Below are positions 17,959 through 26,839 of a stretch of 64,000 nucleotides of DNA, piece after piece. The notes beneath the pieces are model-generated. The model ran no database searches. It worked only from the letters and a program-made list of their open reading frames with translations, and was not told where the DNA came from. The first letter of the stretch is position 1; the number at the start of each line of letters is the position of its first letter. The DNA lies in contig JAGOWQ010000004.1 in NCBI GenBank assembly GCA_018060185.1, positions 1 through 64,000 of the forward strand, given 5' to 3'. Origin of the DNA: Leptotrichiaceae bacterium (GTDB lineage Bacteria > Fusobacteriota > Fusobacteriia > Fusobacteriales > Leptotrichiaceae). A program made the position numbers and the translations under genes.

Positions 17959-18945
17959 TTATTCCATTTCATCATGAAAAAATTCTATAATTTCTTCTTT
18001 TGTTGCAGTTGCTGTTCCTATTTTTGCTACTACTATCCCTGAAGCCATATTAGCTATTACACCAGCTTCGTATAATGTAGCTCCTGCACAAAGAGATAAA
18101 AGTAATGTTGAAATAAAAGTATCTCCTGCCCCTGTAACATCATAAACTTCTCTTGCTACTGTAGGAACTCTTTTATGCTCAGTATCTAAAAGAGAAAATC
18201 CTTCTTCACTTCTTGTAAGAACTAAGCAGTCCAATTTCAATTCTTCTTTTATTTTAGCCATTGCTTCGGATATTTCTTTTTCAATATTAAATTTTTTCAA
18301 TCCACAATAATCCAAAATTTCTTTTTTATTAGGAGTCATTGAAGTAGCTCCTACATAATTTTTAAAATTTTTAGGTTTCGGATCTACAATTATTTTTTTA
18401 TCATATTTTCTTGCTAATTTTATTATCTCTTCTGAAACATATTTAGTTAATACTCCTTTATCATAGTCGGACAATAAAATAGCATCTATATTATCGATGT
18501 TTTTTTTAATATTTTCTACTATTTTATCTTGAATATCTTTTGATATATTTGTATCTTTTTCCCAGTCAATTCTAAGAAGTTGTTGACCTTGGGATAAAAC
18601 TCTACTTTTTATTATTGTAGGTCTAGTTTCGTCTTTTACTATTCCTGAATAGTCCATTTCTTTTTCTTGTAATTCATTAATAAATTTTTCTCCATTTACA
18701 TCTTTCCCCACAACTCCAAAAATTAGAACTTTTCCTTCTAAACTTCTTAGATTATTTGCCACATTTGAGGCTCCTCCTAATACAACTCTTTCCTCTTCTA
18801 TATTTACTACAGGTACAGGAGCTTCTGGAGATATTCTATTTACTTTTCCTATAAGATACTCATCAAGCATCATATCCCCTACTACAGCTATTCTTACTTT
18901 ATCAAACCCATTTAAAATTTCTTCAAGTCTTTCAATTGATATCAT
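17959..18945 (-). CDS. D-glycero-beta-D-manno-heptose-7-phosphate kinase (RfaE1/HldA)
   Basis: PfkB-family kinase of 328 residues that phosphorylates heptose 7-phosphate at C1 on the way to ADP-heptose for LPS. The start (FDKVRIAVVGDMMLDEYLIG), the PEAPVPVVNIEEE segment, LGGASNVANNL and the C-terminal PfkB signature DVTGAGDTF (about residues 262-270) match RfaE1. It stops after the kinase, so the adenylyltransferase half found in E. coli HldE is missing and must be encoded elsewhere. Together with gmhA in this window it indicates heptose-containing LPS. ATG at 18945; probably first gene of an operon running to the terminator at 11654. Confidence 0.92.
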   Translation of the reverse strand: MISIERLEEILNGFDKVRIAVVGDMMLDEYLIGKVNRISPEAPVPVVNIEEERVVLGGASNVANNLRSLEGKVLIFGVVGKDVNGEKFINELQEKEMDYSGIVKDETRPTIIKSRVLSQGQQLLRIDWEKDTNISKDIQDKIVENIKKNIDNIDAILLSDYDKGVLTKYVSEEIIKLARKYDKKIIVDPKPKNFKNYVGATSMTPNKKEILDYCGLKKFNIEKEISEAMAKIKEELKLDCLVLTRSEEGFSLLDTEHKRVPTVAREVYDVTGAGDTFISTLLLSLCAGATLYEAGVIANMASGIVVAKIGTATATKEEIIEFFHDEME

Positions 18946-18994
18946 TTTCTCCTCTTTTCTTAACTATAGATATTTTACTTCTATAAACATTTAT

Positions 18995-19023
18995 AGTATA
19001 CCACTTATATTTAAATTTTTCTA
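18995..19023 (-). promoter_or_regulatory. Probable promoter of the heptose-kinase operon
   Basis: Extended minus-10 TGGTATACT with TATACT at 19000-18995 and a weak minus-35 TAGAAA at 19023-19018, 17-base spacer. It is the best promoter-like match in the 139-bp gap between the secretin gene and the heptose kinase. Separate transcription of the two is inferred. Confidence 0.5.
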
Positions 19024-19084
19024 TAATTATACTATAAGATTTTTTATTATTTTACTATTTTTTTATTATATATTTCTTAATATT

Positions 19085-20239
19085 TTATTTTTGAATTATT
19101 GCTTCTATTTCTACATAAATGTCTCGTACTTCTTTATTAGCTCTTTTATATTTAAAAAGAGGCCCTATTACAGGAATACTTGAAAGAAATGGAACTTTTC
19201 TTAAAGTATCTTTTTCTACATTCTGTTTTAATCCTCCGATAAATGTAGAACCCCCATCATTTAATGATACTATTGTTTTAGTTTGATTTTTCTGCTTTGC
19301 TCCTGAACTTTCACTATAATTTGAAGTTAATTTAAAATTACTTATTTCTGTATCTATTTTTAAAATTATTTTTTTCTCATTATTTGTTCCTCTTATTTCA
19401 GGTAATATTTTAAAAACTATCCCTGCTTCTGAAAATATAGGTTCTATGTATTCTTCATTATTTTTAGTCGTTTTCTTTTCACCTATAAGTACTTCTTCTG
19501 TAACTTTCATTTCTCCTTCTTCTTTTTCCATAACTAAAAGTACTGGCATTGATTCTATTTTAATATCACCATTTTCTTTTAATAAATTAAAATCAATTCC
19601 TAAAAAATGTCCTCCTTTAGCAAATATACCAGCTATAGAAACTTCTCCATTTAAAAATTTTGTAATTAAATTAGGTCTATTTGGAACTCCTCCTTGATCA
19701 TTTATAGTCCAATCTACTCCTATTCTTTCAAATAAATTTGAACTTGTATCTATTATTGTTCCTTTTATTACAATTTGTTCTTTAGGTTTATCTAAAGATT
19801 TAATAATTCTTTTTAAATTTTCCATTTCCTTTCCATTACCGTTTATTATTATTTTATTATCTATTCCTACTAATTTATATCCGTTAAATCCATCTAGTTT
19901 TTCTGCAATTTCCTTTGCTTCTATATATTCTAAATCTATTTCACTTACTTTGTTTTCAGGTATTTGAACTATATTTTTCGTACTATTTCTATTTATTTCA
20001 ACTAAATTATTTACTTTATTATAATCTTTATCCGAATCTTTTAAATTATTATTAACATTACTTTCATTTTTATTTTGATTATCTTTATTATTTGATTTAT
20101 TATTAGGTTCAGCTTTAAATAAAAAAATTTTATTCCCAGTTTCTACATCTTTTTTATTCACATAATTAGTAATTTTTTCAGAAAAAGTAGTATTTAAAAT
20201 TACTAACATTAAAATAAAAAACAAAAATTTCTTTTTCAT
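19085..20239 (-). CDS. Secretin (PilQ/GspD family), short form
   Basis: Outer-membrane secretin subunit, 384 residues, far shorter than the 600-700 of classical GspD or PilQ. Order: signal peptide (about residues 1-20), an asparagine- and lysine-rich low-complexity linker (about 45-90), one N1-like ring domain (about 95-155, ending NLKRIIKSLDKPKEQIVIKG), then the secretin beta-barrel domain with VPFLSSIPVIGPLFKYKRA near residues 345-363, the family signature. Only one periplasmic ring domain can be seen, so the pore would have a short neck. Last gene of the pilin operon. Confidence 0.87.
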   Translation of the reverse strand: MKKKFLFFILMLVILNTTFSEKITNYVNKKDVETGNKIFLFKAEPNNKSNNKDNQNKNESNVNNNLKDSDKDYNKVNNLVEINRNSTKNIVQIPENKVSEIDLEYIEAKEIAEKLDGFNGYKLVGIDNKIIINGNGKEMENLKRIIKSLDKPKEQIVIKGTIIDTSSNLFERIGVDWTINDQGGVPNRPNLITKFLNGEVSIAGIFAKGGHFLGIDFNLLKENGDIKIESMPVLLVMEKEEGEMKVTEEVLIGEKKTTKNNEEYIEPIFSEAGIVFKILPEIRGTNNEKKIILKIDTEISNFKLTSNYSESSGAKQKNQTKTIVSLNDGGSTFIGGLKQNVEKDTLRKVPFLSSIPVIGPLFKYKRANKEVRDIYVEIEAIIQK

Positions 20240-20282
20240 ACTATATTTCCCCCTTTACTTTTAATTTTTAATTCGTGTTAAT

Positions 20283-20810
20283 TTAAATTTTTTCTATGAA
20301 TCCTAAAGATATTCTAAATTCTTCCCTTGTTAATTTTATATACATTTTAGAAGTATCTACATATTTTTTACTTTTATTTACAAAAAATAGAAATTTCCCT
20401 AAATCATTTAAACTTCCATATAGATTAAAATGTATATATTTTAATCTATACCCATTCCTTTCCCATAGTTTTTCAGATTTAGATACTTCTTTTAATTTTA
20501 GATTACTTTCTCTTGCGAAAATATATATCATTTTCTTAAATTCTGCTTCATTTCTAACAGAAAGGATATTAAATTTTTCTGTTAATATTGTAAGTTGATC
20601 ATATTCATCCCTAATTTTAGACCTTTCCATTTCTCTTTGTTTTTCTATTTCTAATATTTTTTTATTTAGCTCATCTCTATTTTCAATTAAAATTTTCTGA
20701 TTATTTTTTATTTCTTTGTACTTATTATAATTTCTAATCAATCCAAAAATTCCAATAAAGACTATTCCTATGACAATTATTTTTTTTAATTTTGTGTTTT
20801 TAACATCCAA
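20283..20810 (-). CDS. GspM/PilO-like assembly protein
   Basis: Bitopic membrane protein of 175 residues: short cytoplasmic start, one membrane span (about residues 12-28, IVIGIVFIGIFGLI), a charged coiled coil (about 30-75), then a small alpha-beta domain ending near the C-terminus. This architecture and its position between the GspL-like gene and the secretin gene fit PilO/GspM, which forms the inner-membrane platform with PilN/GspL. Sequence similarity is too low to be sure. The start is TTG at 20810 with GGAGG seven bases upstream; the nearby ATG is out of frame. Confidence 0.68.
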   Translation of the reverse strand: MDVKNTKLKKIIVIGIVFIGIFGLIRNYNKYKEIKNNQKILIENRDELNKKILEIEKQREMERSKIRDEYDQLTILTEKFNILSVRNEAEFKKMIYIFARESNLKLKEVSKSEKLWERNGYRLKYIHFNLYGSLNDLGKFLFFVNKSKKYVDTSKMYIKLTREEFRISLGFIEKI

Positions 20811-20842
20811 AAAATAACCTCCTCATAAATTAATTTATTTTC

Positions 20843-21970
20843 TTATTTTTCTAAAATTTTATATTCAAAAACTGAAAATTCATCTTCATCTTTTATATAA
20901 CCTAATTCTGTTTTTTTATACTTTTTTTCTATATTATTTTCAAATTTTTCAAAAAGATTAAAATCAGAAATTTCTCCTTGTATAATCCATTCTTTATTTT
21001 CATACTCTATTTTTGTATAGTCTATACCGTAAATACTATTATCTATTAAAAATTTAATTAAAGAATAGTATTCTTTCCTATTCATAGATTCATTTATATC
21101 TTCAATTATTTCTAACTCTTTAGAATAATCCCGAAGTTTTTCATTTTTTCTTTTCAAATATTCATTTTCCTTTAGTTTTATTTCTTTTCTAATTTCATCA
21201 TTTCTAATTTTTCCTTTTTCCAATGGGATAAAACTATTTATGATGAAATATAATAATATAAGTAAAACCATAAAAAATATATCTTTTACTTTTATACTTT
21301 TTAAATTAAAATTTATTTCTTTTTTTCTCATAAAATCAGGATTATCATAAAGATTTTCTCCTTGAAATACAGTATTTATATCATTTTCTTTTAGCTCTAC
21401 AACATTCATATTTCCAAAATCAAATTCACTTATATTTCGTAAATGATCTATTTTTAATTCTATTTTTTCTTTTTCTATTATTTTTCTATCTTCTATTATA
21501 AACCTTAAACTTTCTTCATCTCCAATTTTAAGTATTTCTATATTTTCATTTTTAAAATAATTATAAATGCAATCAAAATCAATTTTTATTTTTTTAACTT
21601 TCCATTTATGAGCTCTAAAAATATTTTTTATTTCTAATATTTTTTTTCTCTCAAGAAAAATATTTATATATTTATTTTCTATAAAATCAAAATAAAATTT
21701 TTCTTTTTTATAATAGAAGTATTTTTTTAATGTATCAAAGAATCTATTTTTATCATTTTCATTATCAATATTAATATAAAAATATGAAAAATTTAAAATA
21801 ACAGACCATTCAACCATTTTTTCTTCTAATTGATAATCTATTTTTAAATTTTCCAAAACTTCTAAAAGTTCTTCTCCTTCATATAACAATATTTCATCTT
21901 TTATAAAAATATAAATTTTATTTTTGGTTCTTATATATATTTTTATATTTTCAAATTCTATTTTTTTCAT
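20843..21970 (-). CDS. GspL-like (PilM-PilN-like) assembly protein
   Basis: Protein of 375 residues with a long cytoplasmic part (1-225), a single membrane span (about 228-247, DIFFMVLLILLYFIINSF), a coiled coil (about 250-295) and a small periplasmic domain. This is the layout of GspL, equal to PilM plus PilN in one chain. The short segment INTVFQGENLYDNPDF (residues 202-217) just before the span recalls the conserved N-terminal peptide of PilN (NLL-type) that docks into PilM. Extremely lysine-, glutamate- and isoleucine-rich. It precedes the GspM/PilO-like gene by 33 bp. Call rests on architecture and position. Confidence 0.68.
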   Translation of the reverse strand: MKKIEFENIKIYIRTKNKIYIFIKDEILLYEGEELLEVLENLKIDYQLEEKMVEWSVILNFSYFYINIDNENDKNRFFDTLKKYFYYKKEKFYFDFIENKYINIFLERKKILEIKNIFRAHKWKVKKIKIDFDCIYNYFKNENIEILKIGDEESLRFIIEDRKIIEKEKIELKIDHLRNISEFDFGNMNVVELKENDINTVFQGENLYDNPDFMRKKEINFNLKSIKVKDIFFMVLLILLYFIINSFIPLEKGKIRNDEIRKEIKLKENEYLKRKNEKLRDYSKELEIIEDINESMNRKEYYSLIKFLIDNSIYGIDYTKIEYENKEWIIQGEISDFNLFEKFENNIEKKYKKTELGYIKDEDEFSVFEYKILEK

Positions 21971-22005
21971 AACCCCTCTTTATTTTTTGATTTCTATTTT
22001 TATAT

Positions 22006-22554
22006 CTATTCAATAAAACCTGAACTAATAATACTTATAGATACTTTTAAAGCATTCATTCTATTAATATCTATTTTTTCTTTAAAATATATTTTTTCTT
22101 TTAGAACTTCTTTCTCATATACTATTTCCAAATTTTTATACACTCTATTTTTCTGTAATGGTATCTTTAGTATATTTCCATTTTCATTTTTTATTTCCTT
22201 TATATGAAAACCTCCTATACTATTTTCATCATTCCGTAAATATAGTAAAGGTGTCAATTCACTATTACCGTTAATATCCCTTGTTATTGAACTATCAAAA
22301 TAATCTTCTTTTTTATTGATTATTATAACGACTCCATTTTTTAAAATCCCTTTTTTAAGAATTCTTTTTCCATTTTTTTCTTCCATTTTTTCTAAATATT
22401 TTTTAGATATTCTACTTTCAATGCTTTTTTTCACAAAAGCTATATTTGACCTTTCTTTCAAAAAATATATAAAATTAACAGTAAATATTGTTATTATTGA
22501 CAATATTATTAGTACATAAATCAAACTTGCACCTTTACTTTTTTTTATATTCAA
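22006..22554 (-). CDS. Minor pilin / pseudopilin-like protein (GspK or PilX position)
   Basis: Protein of 182 residues with a hydrophobic N-terminal helix (KGASLIYVLIILSIITIFTV, residues 6-25) preceded by a basic leader MNIKKSK. The short leader ending in G before ASLIY resembles a prepilin peptidase site, but the usual glutamate at position 5 after cleavage is replaced by tyrosine, as happens in GspK- and PilX-type tip pilins. Position fourth among the pilin genes agrees. Starts with TTG at 22554 after GGGGATAAAG. Function is inferred from the operon. Confidence 0.65.
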   Translation of the reverse strand: MNIKKSKGASLIYVLIILSIITIFTVNFIYFLKERSNIAFVKKSIESRISKKYLEKMEEKNGKRILKKGILKNGVVIIINKKEDYFDSSITRDINGNSELTPLLYLRNDENSIGGFHIKEIKNENGNILKIPLQKNRVYKNLEIVYEKEVLKEKIYFKEKIDINRMNALKVSISIISSGFIE

Positions 22555-22575
22555 CTTTATCCCCTTTTTTATTTT

Positions 22576-23046
22576 TTATCTCAAATTAACTATTTTGACA
22601 TTTTCTACATCATTAAATTTTAGTTTTATTATAAAAACATCGTCTATTTTTTGAAATTTTATATCACTGTATTCACCTATATTTATATTAGCCCCCATTT
22701 TTCCCAATTTTTCTCCATCTGAAATAAAAAGTTTGTTATTTTTTATTTCAAATTTATAAAATAAATTATCCTTTTTAAACACTACTTCGTTTTCTGAAAT
22801 AAATATATCCTTTTGCTCTCCATTATTTAAAAATATATTTCTATCTCTGTTTTTAACATCTTCTATTATTTTATTTAATGAATTAAAAACTCTCTCATCT
22901 TGAAGCTGTGAATTTGCTTTTACTTTTTCTATTATTAACACTCTTTTTAAAAATATTGAAAGAATGAAAATCAAAATAGAAAACATAAATATCGCAATAG
23001 AGACTTCGATGAGTAAATATCCTTTTTGTTTTACTTTTTTTAACAA
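22576..23046 (-). CDS. Minor pseudopilin (GspJ/PilW-like)
   Basis: A 156-residue pilin-like protein. Leader MLKKVKQKG is followed by YLLIEVSIAIFMFSILIFIL: cleavage after glycine 9 would put glutamate at mature position 5, the class III/IV pilin rule. A hydrophobic helix covers residues 10-32, then a mostly beta C-terminal domain. It is probably a low-abundance tip subunit. Starts with TTG at 23046 with AAGGAG about eight bases upstream; no in-frame ATG exists near. Flanked by two other pilin-like genes. Confidence 0.75.
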   Translation of the reverse strand: MLKKVKQKGYLLIEVSIAIFMFSILIFILSIFLKRVLIIEKVKANSQLQDERVFNSLNKIIEDVKNRDRNIFLNNGEQKDIFISENEVVFKKDNLFYKFEIKNNKLFISDGEKLGKMGANINIGEYSDIKFQKIDDVFIIKLKFNDVENVKIVNLR

Positions 23047-23070
23047 TATTGATCTCCTTATATTTTTTAG

Positions 23071-23508
23071 TTATTCTATTTGTGGAAAATAAAAATCTTT
23101 TATACTATCTACATATATTTCAAAAATATACTCTTTTTCTCCGTCATTATTTATATAATAATTTTCACTTTTTTTTATTTCTATTTTTCTTTTTTTATTT
23201 TCTTTAATATTTTTAAAAAGTCGGTATTTTGTATCAATATGAAATTTATGATAAAATTCATTTATATTACTTATCTCATAATCACCTTCTAACATTTCTA
23301 TTTCTTCGTATGTTTTCGTCTTAATAATCTCTATTGTGTTTTTATTTTCACTTATTGTCTCGTTTTCCTTATCAATCTTAGTATTTAAACTATAAGTCTT
23401 CAAAAGAAGATTTGAAACAGGAACTATTACAGTTACTATAAAAAACATTGAAATAATACTTTCAATTAAACTTTCTCCTTTTTTCATAATTTTACTAACT
23501 TTTTTCAT
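23071..23508 (-). CDS. Minor pseudopilin (GspI/PilV-like)
   Basis: A 145-residue pilin-like protein with a basic leader MKKVSKIMKKG and then ESLIESIISMFFIVTVIVPV. Processing after glycine 11 gives glutamates at mature positions 1 and 5; position 5 is the canonical one. A hydrophobic helix is followed by a charged, lysine-rich C-terminal region. Its ATG overlaps the stop of the prepilin peptidase gene (TAATG), so the two are translationally coupled. Family placement (I/V type) rests on gene order. Confidence 0.72.
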   Translation of the reverse strand: MKKVSKIMKKGESLIESIISMFFIVTVIVPVSNLLLKTYSLNTKIDKENETISENKNTIEIIKTKTYEEIEMLEGDYEISNINEFYHKFHIDTKYRLFKNIKENKKRKIEIKKSENYYINNDGEKEYIFEIYVDSIKDFYFPQIE

Positions 23509-24026
23509 TAAATTCCCCTCAACTTGAATTCCATAATTATATATGTTATTACTAAAAATGGAGCAAAAGGTAGATATTTTATATTTTTATTTCTATTTTT
23601 TACTTTATTATAAATTTTTATGAATACTAATAATAAAAATGAAAAAATACCTGAAATAATATACAAATACATATAAAAATCCAATACATTTTGGATATTT
23701 ACTCTGCTTATTACTTCAGGTATCTTTAATTGTAATCCCCCTCCTAAAACTATCATTAACTTTATATCTCCAAATCCTATAAATTCTTTATTAAAATAGT
23801 CTTCCGTTATATACAGGAATAATAGCGGCAAACTAAAAATACACATTCCCAAATAATATTTTTCAAAATCCATCTTAATAAAACTTTCTATTAAATTCAA
23901 AAAAAATAGCATAATGAGATATTTATCAGAAATTATTTTTCTTTTTATATCTATCATGCAAATTCTATATAAAAAAATATATTTTATAATTTCTATAATT
24001 ATTTCCCCTCTTATTATATCCTTCAT
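23508..24026 (-). CDS. Prepilin peptidase, minimal A24 type (no methylase domain)
   Basis: Polytopic membrane aspartyl protease of 172 residues that would cleave the pilin leaders encoded around it. The two catalytic aspartates are visible: the first in MIDIKRKIISDKYL (about residues 25-38) and the second in GFGDIKLM (about 88-95), the GxGD motif. About six membrane spans. Classical PilD enzymes have an extra N-terminal zinc/methyltransferase region of about 100 residues; that is absent here, so mature pilins may not be N-methylated. Located directly after the major pilin gene, two bases apart. Confidence 0.85.
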   Translation of the reverse strand: MKDIIRGEIIIEIIKYIFLYRICMIDIKRKIISDKYLIMLFFLNLIESFIKMDFEKYYLGMCIFSLPLLFLYITEDYFNKEFIGFGDIKLMIVLGGGLQLKIPEVISRVNIQNVLDFYMYLYIISGIFSFLLLVFIKIYNKVKNRNKNIKYLPFAPFLVITYIIMEFKLRGI

Positions 24027-24027
24027 C

Positions 24028-24417
24028 TTATCTTCTTATTTCTTCCCCTGGAAAAGCTCTACTATTCGAATCAATCTTTGCATAAACTTCTCCATTGTCT
24101 ATTTCTAATTTTCCTGTTATATTTCCTATTTTAAAATTCCCACTTGAGTCAATTCCTATACCTAATTTATTTATATTTCCATGTTCTGTGAAAATATCTT
24201 GTATATTAGACGGTACATCTCCACCATTATCTATACTCCATGAAGTAGAAGAATTATTTAGTTCAGCAACAGCACCTATCACTTTACTTCTGTTTGCTTT
24301 ATTAAGATATTTTCCTACTTGTGGTACTGCAATAGCTGATAGTATAGTAATTATTGCTACAACGAGAATGACTTCTATAAGAGTAAATCCATAATTTTTG
24401 TTTTTTCTTTTTCCCAT
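24028..24417 (-). CDS. Major pilin / pseudopilin (PilA/GspG-like)
   Basis: First gene of the operon and the only one with a textbook prepilin site: leader MGKRKNKNYG then FTLIEVILVVAIITILSAIA, with phenylalanine at mature position 1 and glutamate at 5. The protein is 129 residues, giving a mature pilin of about 119. A short globular region follows the helix (AVPQVGKYLNKANRSKV), with no cysteine pair, unlike type IVa pilins with a disulfide-bonded D-region. Strong promoter (24456-24484) and ribosome site AAGGAGG suggest high expression. Could be the filament of a competence pilus, a T4P or a secretion pseudopilus. Confidence 0.88.
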   Translation of the reverse strand: MGKRKNKNYGFTLIEVILVVAIITILSAIAVPQVGKYLNKANRSKVIGAVAELNNSSTSWSIDNGGDVPSNIQDIFTEHGNINKLGIGIDSSGNFKIGNITGKLEIDNGEVYAKIDSNSRAFPGEEIRR

Positions 24418-24455
24418 AAAAAACCTCCTTTTTATTTTTAATTTTATTTTAATAA

Positions 24456-24484
24456 TTTATACATTAAATTTTAATTTTTGTCAA
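24456..24484 (-). promoter_or_regulatory. Promoter of the pilin operon
   Basis: TTGACA at 24484-24479, a 17-base spacer ending TG, and TATAAA at 24461-24456. The minus-35 is exact consensus. Start would be near 24449, about 30 bases before the major pilin ATG. Confidence 0.8.
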
Positions 24485-24542
24485 ATTAAATTTAAAATAG
24501 CATAATATATAAAGAAGATAAGCAATATTTTTATAAAAAATA

Positions 24543-24598
24543 AAAACTGATTTTAAGAGCCCTTTAAATTAAATTTTGAGCTTAATAAAATCAGTTTT
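24543..24598 (-). terminator. Terminator of the arg operon
   Basis: Perfect 13-bp inverted repeat aaaactgatttta (24543-24555) and taaaatcagtttt (24586-24598), with further weaker pairing inside the 30-base loop and a U run on the minus-strand transcript. It lies 40 bp after argF and upstream of the pilin promoter. Confidence 0.8.
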
Positions 24599-24637
24599 AT
24601 TTAATTATATTATGAAATATATAGTAATTTTAAAAGT

Positions 24638-25639
24638 TTATAACGGATATTCTCTATCTCCTAACGTTGCAACCATCACAGCTTTTATTGTATGCATTCT
24701 ATTTTCAGCTTCATCAAATACAACAGAATTTTCACTTCTAAATATTTCATCAGTAACTTCCATTTCTTTAATTCCATACTCTTTTTCAATTTCTTTAGCT
24801 ACTTTTGTATTTAAATCATGAAAAGCAGGTAAGCAATGCATAAATATATAGTCAGATTTAGCATGCTTTACTAATTCTGAATTCACTTGATAGTATGATA
24901 ATCTTTCTATTCTTTCTTTCCAAACTTCTTTAGTTTCGCCCATTGATACCCACACATCTGTATAAATTACATCGGCGTCTTTTACCCCTTCAATTCTATC
25001 ATCAGTAAAGAATATTCTTCCTTTTGTTTTTTCTGCAATTTTAATTGCAGTTTCTGCGAGTTCTTTTCTAGGGAATAACTCTTTTGGTGCTACTATCCTA
25101 AAATCCATTCCAAATTTAGCAGCACCTATCATCAATGAATTTGCCATATTATTTCTTCCATCTCCAACATATGCTAATTTTATCCCCTTTAATTTACCTT
25201 TTTTTTCTAAAATAGTTAAAAAATCTGCTAAAATTTGAGTAGGATGAAATTCTGTAGTAAGTCCATTCCATACAGGAACTCCTGAATGTTCTGATAATAT
25301 TTCAACTACTTCTTGACCATATCCTCTGTACTCTATTCCATCATAAAATCTTCCTAAAACCTTTGCAGTATCTTCCATGGATTCTTTGTCTCCAATTTGA
25401 GAAGATGAAGGTCCTATATAACTCACATTTGCTCCTTGATCAAAAGCTGCCACTTCAAATGCACATCTAGTTCTTGTAGATGTTTTTTCAAATATGAGTG
25501 CAATATTTTTCCCCTCCAATGTCTTTTTTTCAATTCCATTTTTTTTGTCTTTTTTTAATTTTTTGGATAAATCAATAAGATATTGTATCTCATCTTTTGT
25601 AAAATCTAATAATTTCAAAAATGAACGCCCTTTTATCAT
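24638..25639 (-). CDS. argF: Ornithine carbamoyltransferase
   Basis: Makes citrulline from ornithine and carbamoyl phosphate in arginine biosynthesis. The 333-residue length is normal. The carbamoyl-phosphate loop STRTRCAFE (about residues 54-62), the HPTQ motif (about 133-136) and the ornithine-binding HCLPAFHD (about 273-280) are all present. Last gene of argCJBDF, so it responds to the arginine leader upstream of argC. A catabolic role (arginine deiminase pathway) is unlikely because arcA and arcC are not adjacent. ATG at 25639. Confidence 0.95.
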   Translation of the reverse strand: MIKGRSFLKLLDFTKDEIQYLIDLSKKLKKDKKNGIEKKTLEGKNIALIFEKTSTRTRCAFEVAAFDQGANVSYIGPSSSQIGDKESMEDTAKVLGRFYDGIEYRGYGQEVVEILSEHSGVPVWNGLTTEFHPTQILADFLTILEKKGKLKGIKLAYVGDGRNNMANSLMIGAAKFGMDFRIVAPKELFPRKELAETAIKIAEKTKGRIFFTDDRIEGVKDADVIYTDVWVSMGETKEVWKERIERLSYYQVNSELVKHAKSDYIFMHCLPAFHDLNTKVAKEIEKEYGIKEMEVTDEIFRSENSVVFDEAENRMHTIKAVMVATLGDREYPL

Positions 25640-25675
25640 GACTTTTCACCTTTTCCTTTCTATTTTTAATTATAT

Positions 25676-26839
25676 TTAAAATTTTCCAACTACTTCTTCT
25701 AATATTTTTATAGATTTATCTATCTCGGCTTTACAAACATTAAATGGTGGAAAATATCTAACTACATTATTTCCTGCTCCAACTAATAATAATCCTTTTT
25801 CAAGTGCAAATGCAACAAAATCTTTAGACAATACTTTTGAACTATCCAATTTTATTCCTAATAATAATCCTTTTCCTCTAATTTCGACTATAAAATCTAT
25901 TTTACTTCTTAGATTTTCTAATTTTTCTTTGGCATATTTTCCCATTTCAATAACATTATTTTTTATTAAATTATTATCAATCAATTCTTTTAAAACAGCA
26001 TTTCCTACCGCACAAACTAATGGATTACCCCCATATGTAGAACCATGATCTCCAGGGGTAAGCACTTCATTAGCTATTCCTTTTGTTAAACATGCTCCTA
26101 TAGGTACGCCTCCACCAAGTGATTTTGCTATTGTTATAACGTCAGGAATCAAATTAAACTGCTCATAAGCAAATAATGTCCCCATTCTTCCCATTCCACA
26201 TTGTATTTCATCAAAAATTACTAGTATATTGTATTTTTCCTTTAATTCTTTTATTTTTTCTATAAATTCAGATGTAACTTCTTCTAAACCACTTTCACCT
26301 TGTACTGGCTCTAATATTATTGCTGCTGTGTTATCGCTTACTTTTCTTATTAAATCTTCAGAATCATTAAATTTACACTCTGTAATATTTGAAATTAAAG
26401 GTTCAAAAGGTTCTTTATACTTATTTTGCCCTGTAATTGCAAGTGAACCTGTGCTTCTTCCATGAAAAGAATCAGTCATGTAAATAATCTCAGTTTTATT
26501 TTCTGATATGTTTCTACCAAACTTTCTTGCAATTTTTATGGCGAGTTCAACGGCTTCTGTTCCACTATTTGTGAAAAATACTTTTTCCATTTCACTATTT
26601 TCAGTTAATTTTTTTGCAAGATTTAATTGAGGCTCACTATAATATAAATTTGATATGTGTATAAGTTTTTTACTTTGTTCAGTTAATGCTTCTACTATAA
26701 TAGGACTTGAATGACCGAGGCAATTTACAGATATCCCAGAAACAAAATCTAAATATTTGTTTCCTTTATTATCGTATATATATGTCCCTTCCCCTTTTTC
26801 AAAAGTTACATCGTATCGATTATATACATTTAACAACAT
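25676..26839 (-). CDS. argD: Acetylornithine aminotransferase
   Basis: PLP-dependent class III aminotransferase, 387 residues, converting N-acetylglutamate semialdehyde to N-acetylornithine. Landmarks are TNSGTEAVELAIK (about residues 91-103), the SFHGRSTGSLAITG segment, FDEIQCGMGRMG with the PLP-contacting aspartate, and the PLP lysine in ITIAKSLGGGVPIGA. Ornithine or succinylornithine aminotransferases look alike, but the arg operon settles the call. It starts one base before argB ends. Confidence 0.94.
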   Translation of the reverse strand: MLLNVYNRYDVTFEKGEGTYIYDNKGNKYLDFVSGISVNCLGHSSPIIVEALTEQSKKLIHISNLYYSEPQLNLAKKLTENSEMEKVFFTNSGTEAVELAIKIARKFGRNISENKTEIIYMTDSFHGRSTGSLAITGQNKYKEPFEPLISNITECKFNDSEDLIRKVSDNTAAIILEPVQGESGLEEVTSEFIEKIKELKEKYNILVIFDEIQCGMGRMGTLFAYEQFNLIPDVITIAKSLGGGVPIGACLTKGIANEVLTPGDHGSTYGGNPLVCAVGNAVLKELIDNNLIKNNVIEMGKYAKEKLENLRSKIDFIVEIRGKGLLLGIKLDSSKVLSKDFVAFALEKGLLLVGAGNNVVRYFPPFNVCKAEIDKSIKILEEVVGKF

